Source: CAIYEO01 sp037139575
GTDB lineage: Bacteria; Patescibacteriota; Saccharimonadia; Saccharimonadales; UBA4665
Assembly: GCA_037139575.1 (NCBI GenBank)
Contig: JBAXGD010000026.1
Span: 1-5,678, forward strand
Direction: 5' to 3'
Length of the DNA: 5,678 nt
The position numbers were made by a program, and so were the translations under genes. The first letter of the stretch is position 1; the number at the start of each line of letters is the position of its first letter. This document shows, in pieces, positions 5,619 through 5,678 of this stretch. The notes under the pieces are model-generated. The model searched no databases and had not been told where the DNA came from. It was given only the letters and a program-made list of their open reading frames with translations.

Positions 5619-5678
5619 AACATCGCACAGAATTTTCGCGCTAACCTTGGCAATTCTTTTTTTTGTAACAAGCTTCGG
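5605..5678 (+). CDS. Start of an exported or membrane-anchored protein (runs off right edge)
   Basis: Only 24 codons are in the window: MGKTKTSHR followed by IFALTLAILFFVTSF. A basic start followed by about 15 hydrophobic residues is the pattern of a signal peptide or a membrane anchor. No cleavage site is visible before the edge, so secretion and anchoring cannot be told apart. It overlaps the Nudix gene by 14 nt in another frame and has GGAG 6 nt upstream, so it is probably the second gene of that transcript. The family is not recognisable from this much sequence. Confidence 0.75.
   Translation, partial: MGKTKTSHRIFALTLAILFFVTSF

Overview
The window is A+T-rich bacterial DNA (pheS bases 1021-1080 are 22/60 G+C). 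It carries compact genes, a one-base pheS/pheT overlap and short intergenic gaps. The style (small, tightly packed genes; no Shine-Dalgarno signal before the first genes of transcripts; TAA/TAG stops; no in-frame UGA needed) fits a small-genome bacterium. A Patescibacteria/CPR lineage such as Saccharibacteria is my best guess. This is an inference from style, not a phylogenetic result, and a low-GC Firmicute-like host cannot be excluded.

Layout. (1) Bases 1-859, minus strand: the N-terminal 286 residues of an (alpha/alpha)6-barrel glycoside hydrolase of the GH63 / mannosylglycerate-hydrolase-like type. It runs off the left edge. (2) Bases 860-954: a 95-bp divergent promoter region. Both -10 boxes lie 13 nt from their ATG, which predicts leaders of only about 7 nt. 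(3) Bases 955-4517: pheS-pheT, encoding both subunits of phenylalanyl-tRNA synthetase, overlapping by one base. (4) Bases 4518-4777: a 260-bp gap. It holds a near-consensus promoter (TTGACA-N17-TATTAT), two inverted repeats (one a long hairpin of about 58 nt) and a 42-nt G-free stretch. This could be the structured leader of the next gene or a separate small RNA. (5) Bases 4778-4963: a 61-residue protein with four CxxC knuckles (DnaJ zinc-finger-like). It is 57% G+C and uses only AAG for Lys, so it stands out strongly from its surroundings. (6) Bases 4964-5120: a gap ending in a promoter whose -35/spacer carries a perfect 7-bp inverted repeat. (7) Bases 5121-5618: a Nudix hydrolase with a perfect Nudix box. 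It overlaps by 14 nt the start of (8), an exported or membrane-anchored protein cut by the right edge.

How the genes relate. PheS and PheT form one (alpha-beta)2 enzyme and are co-transcribed and translationally coupled. The Nudix gene and its downstream neighbour appear to be a second coupled pair. The small zinc protein appears to be its own unit. Genes that open a transcript lack Shine-Dalgarno signals, whereas the two internal genes (pheT and the last ORF) have them (GAGG and GGAG). That suggests leaderless initiation at transcript heads and SD-driven initiation inside operons. The most unusual part of the window is 4518-5120: the structured leader, the odd-composition zinc protein and the recurring TGCCTA motif.
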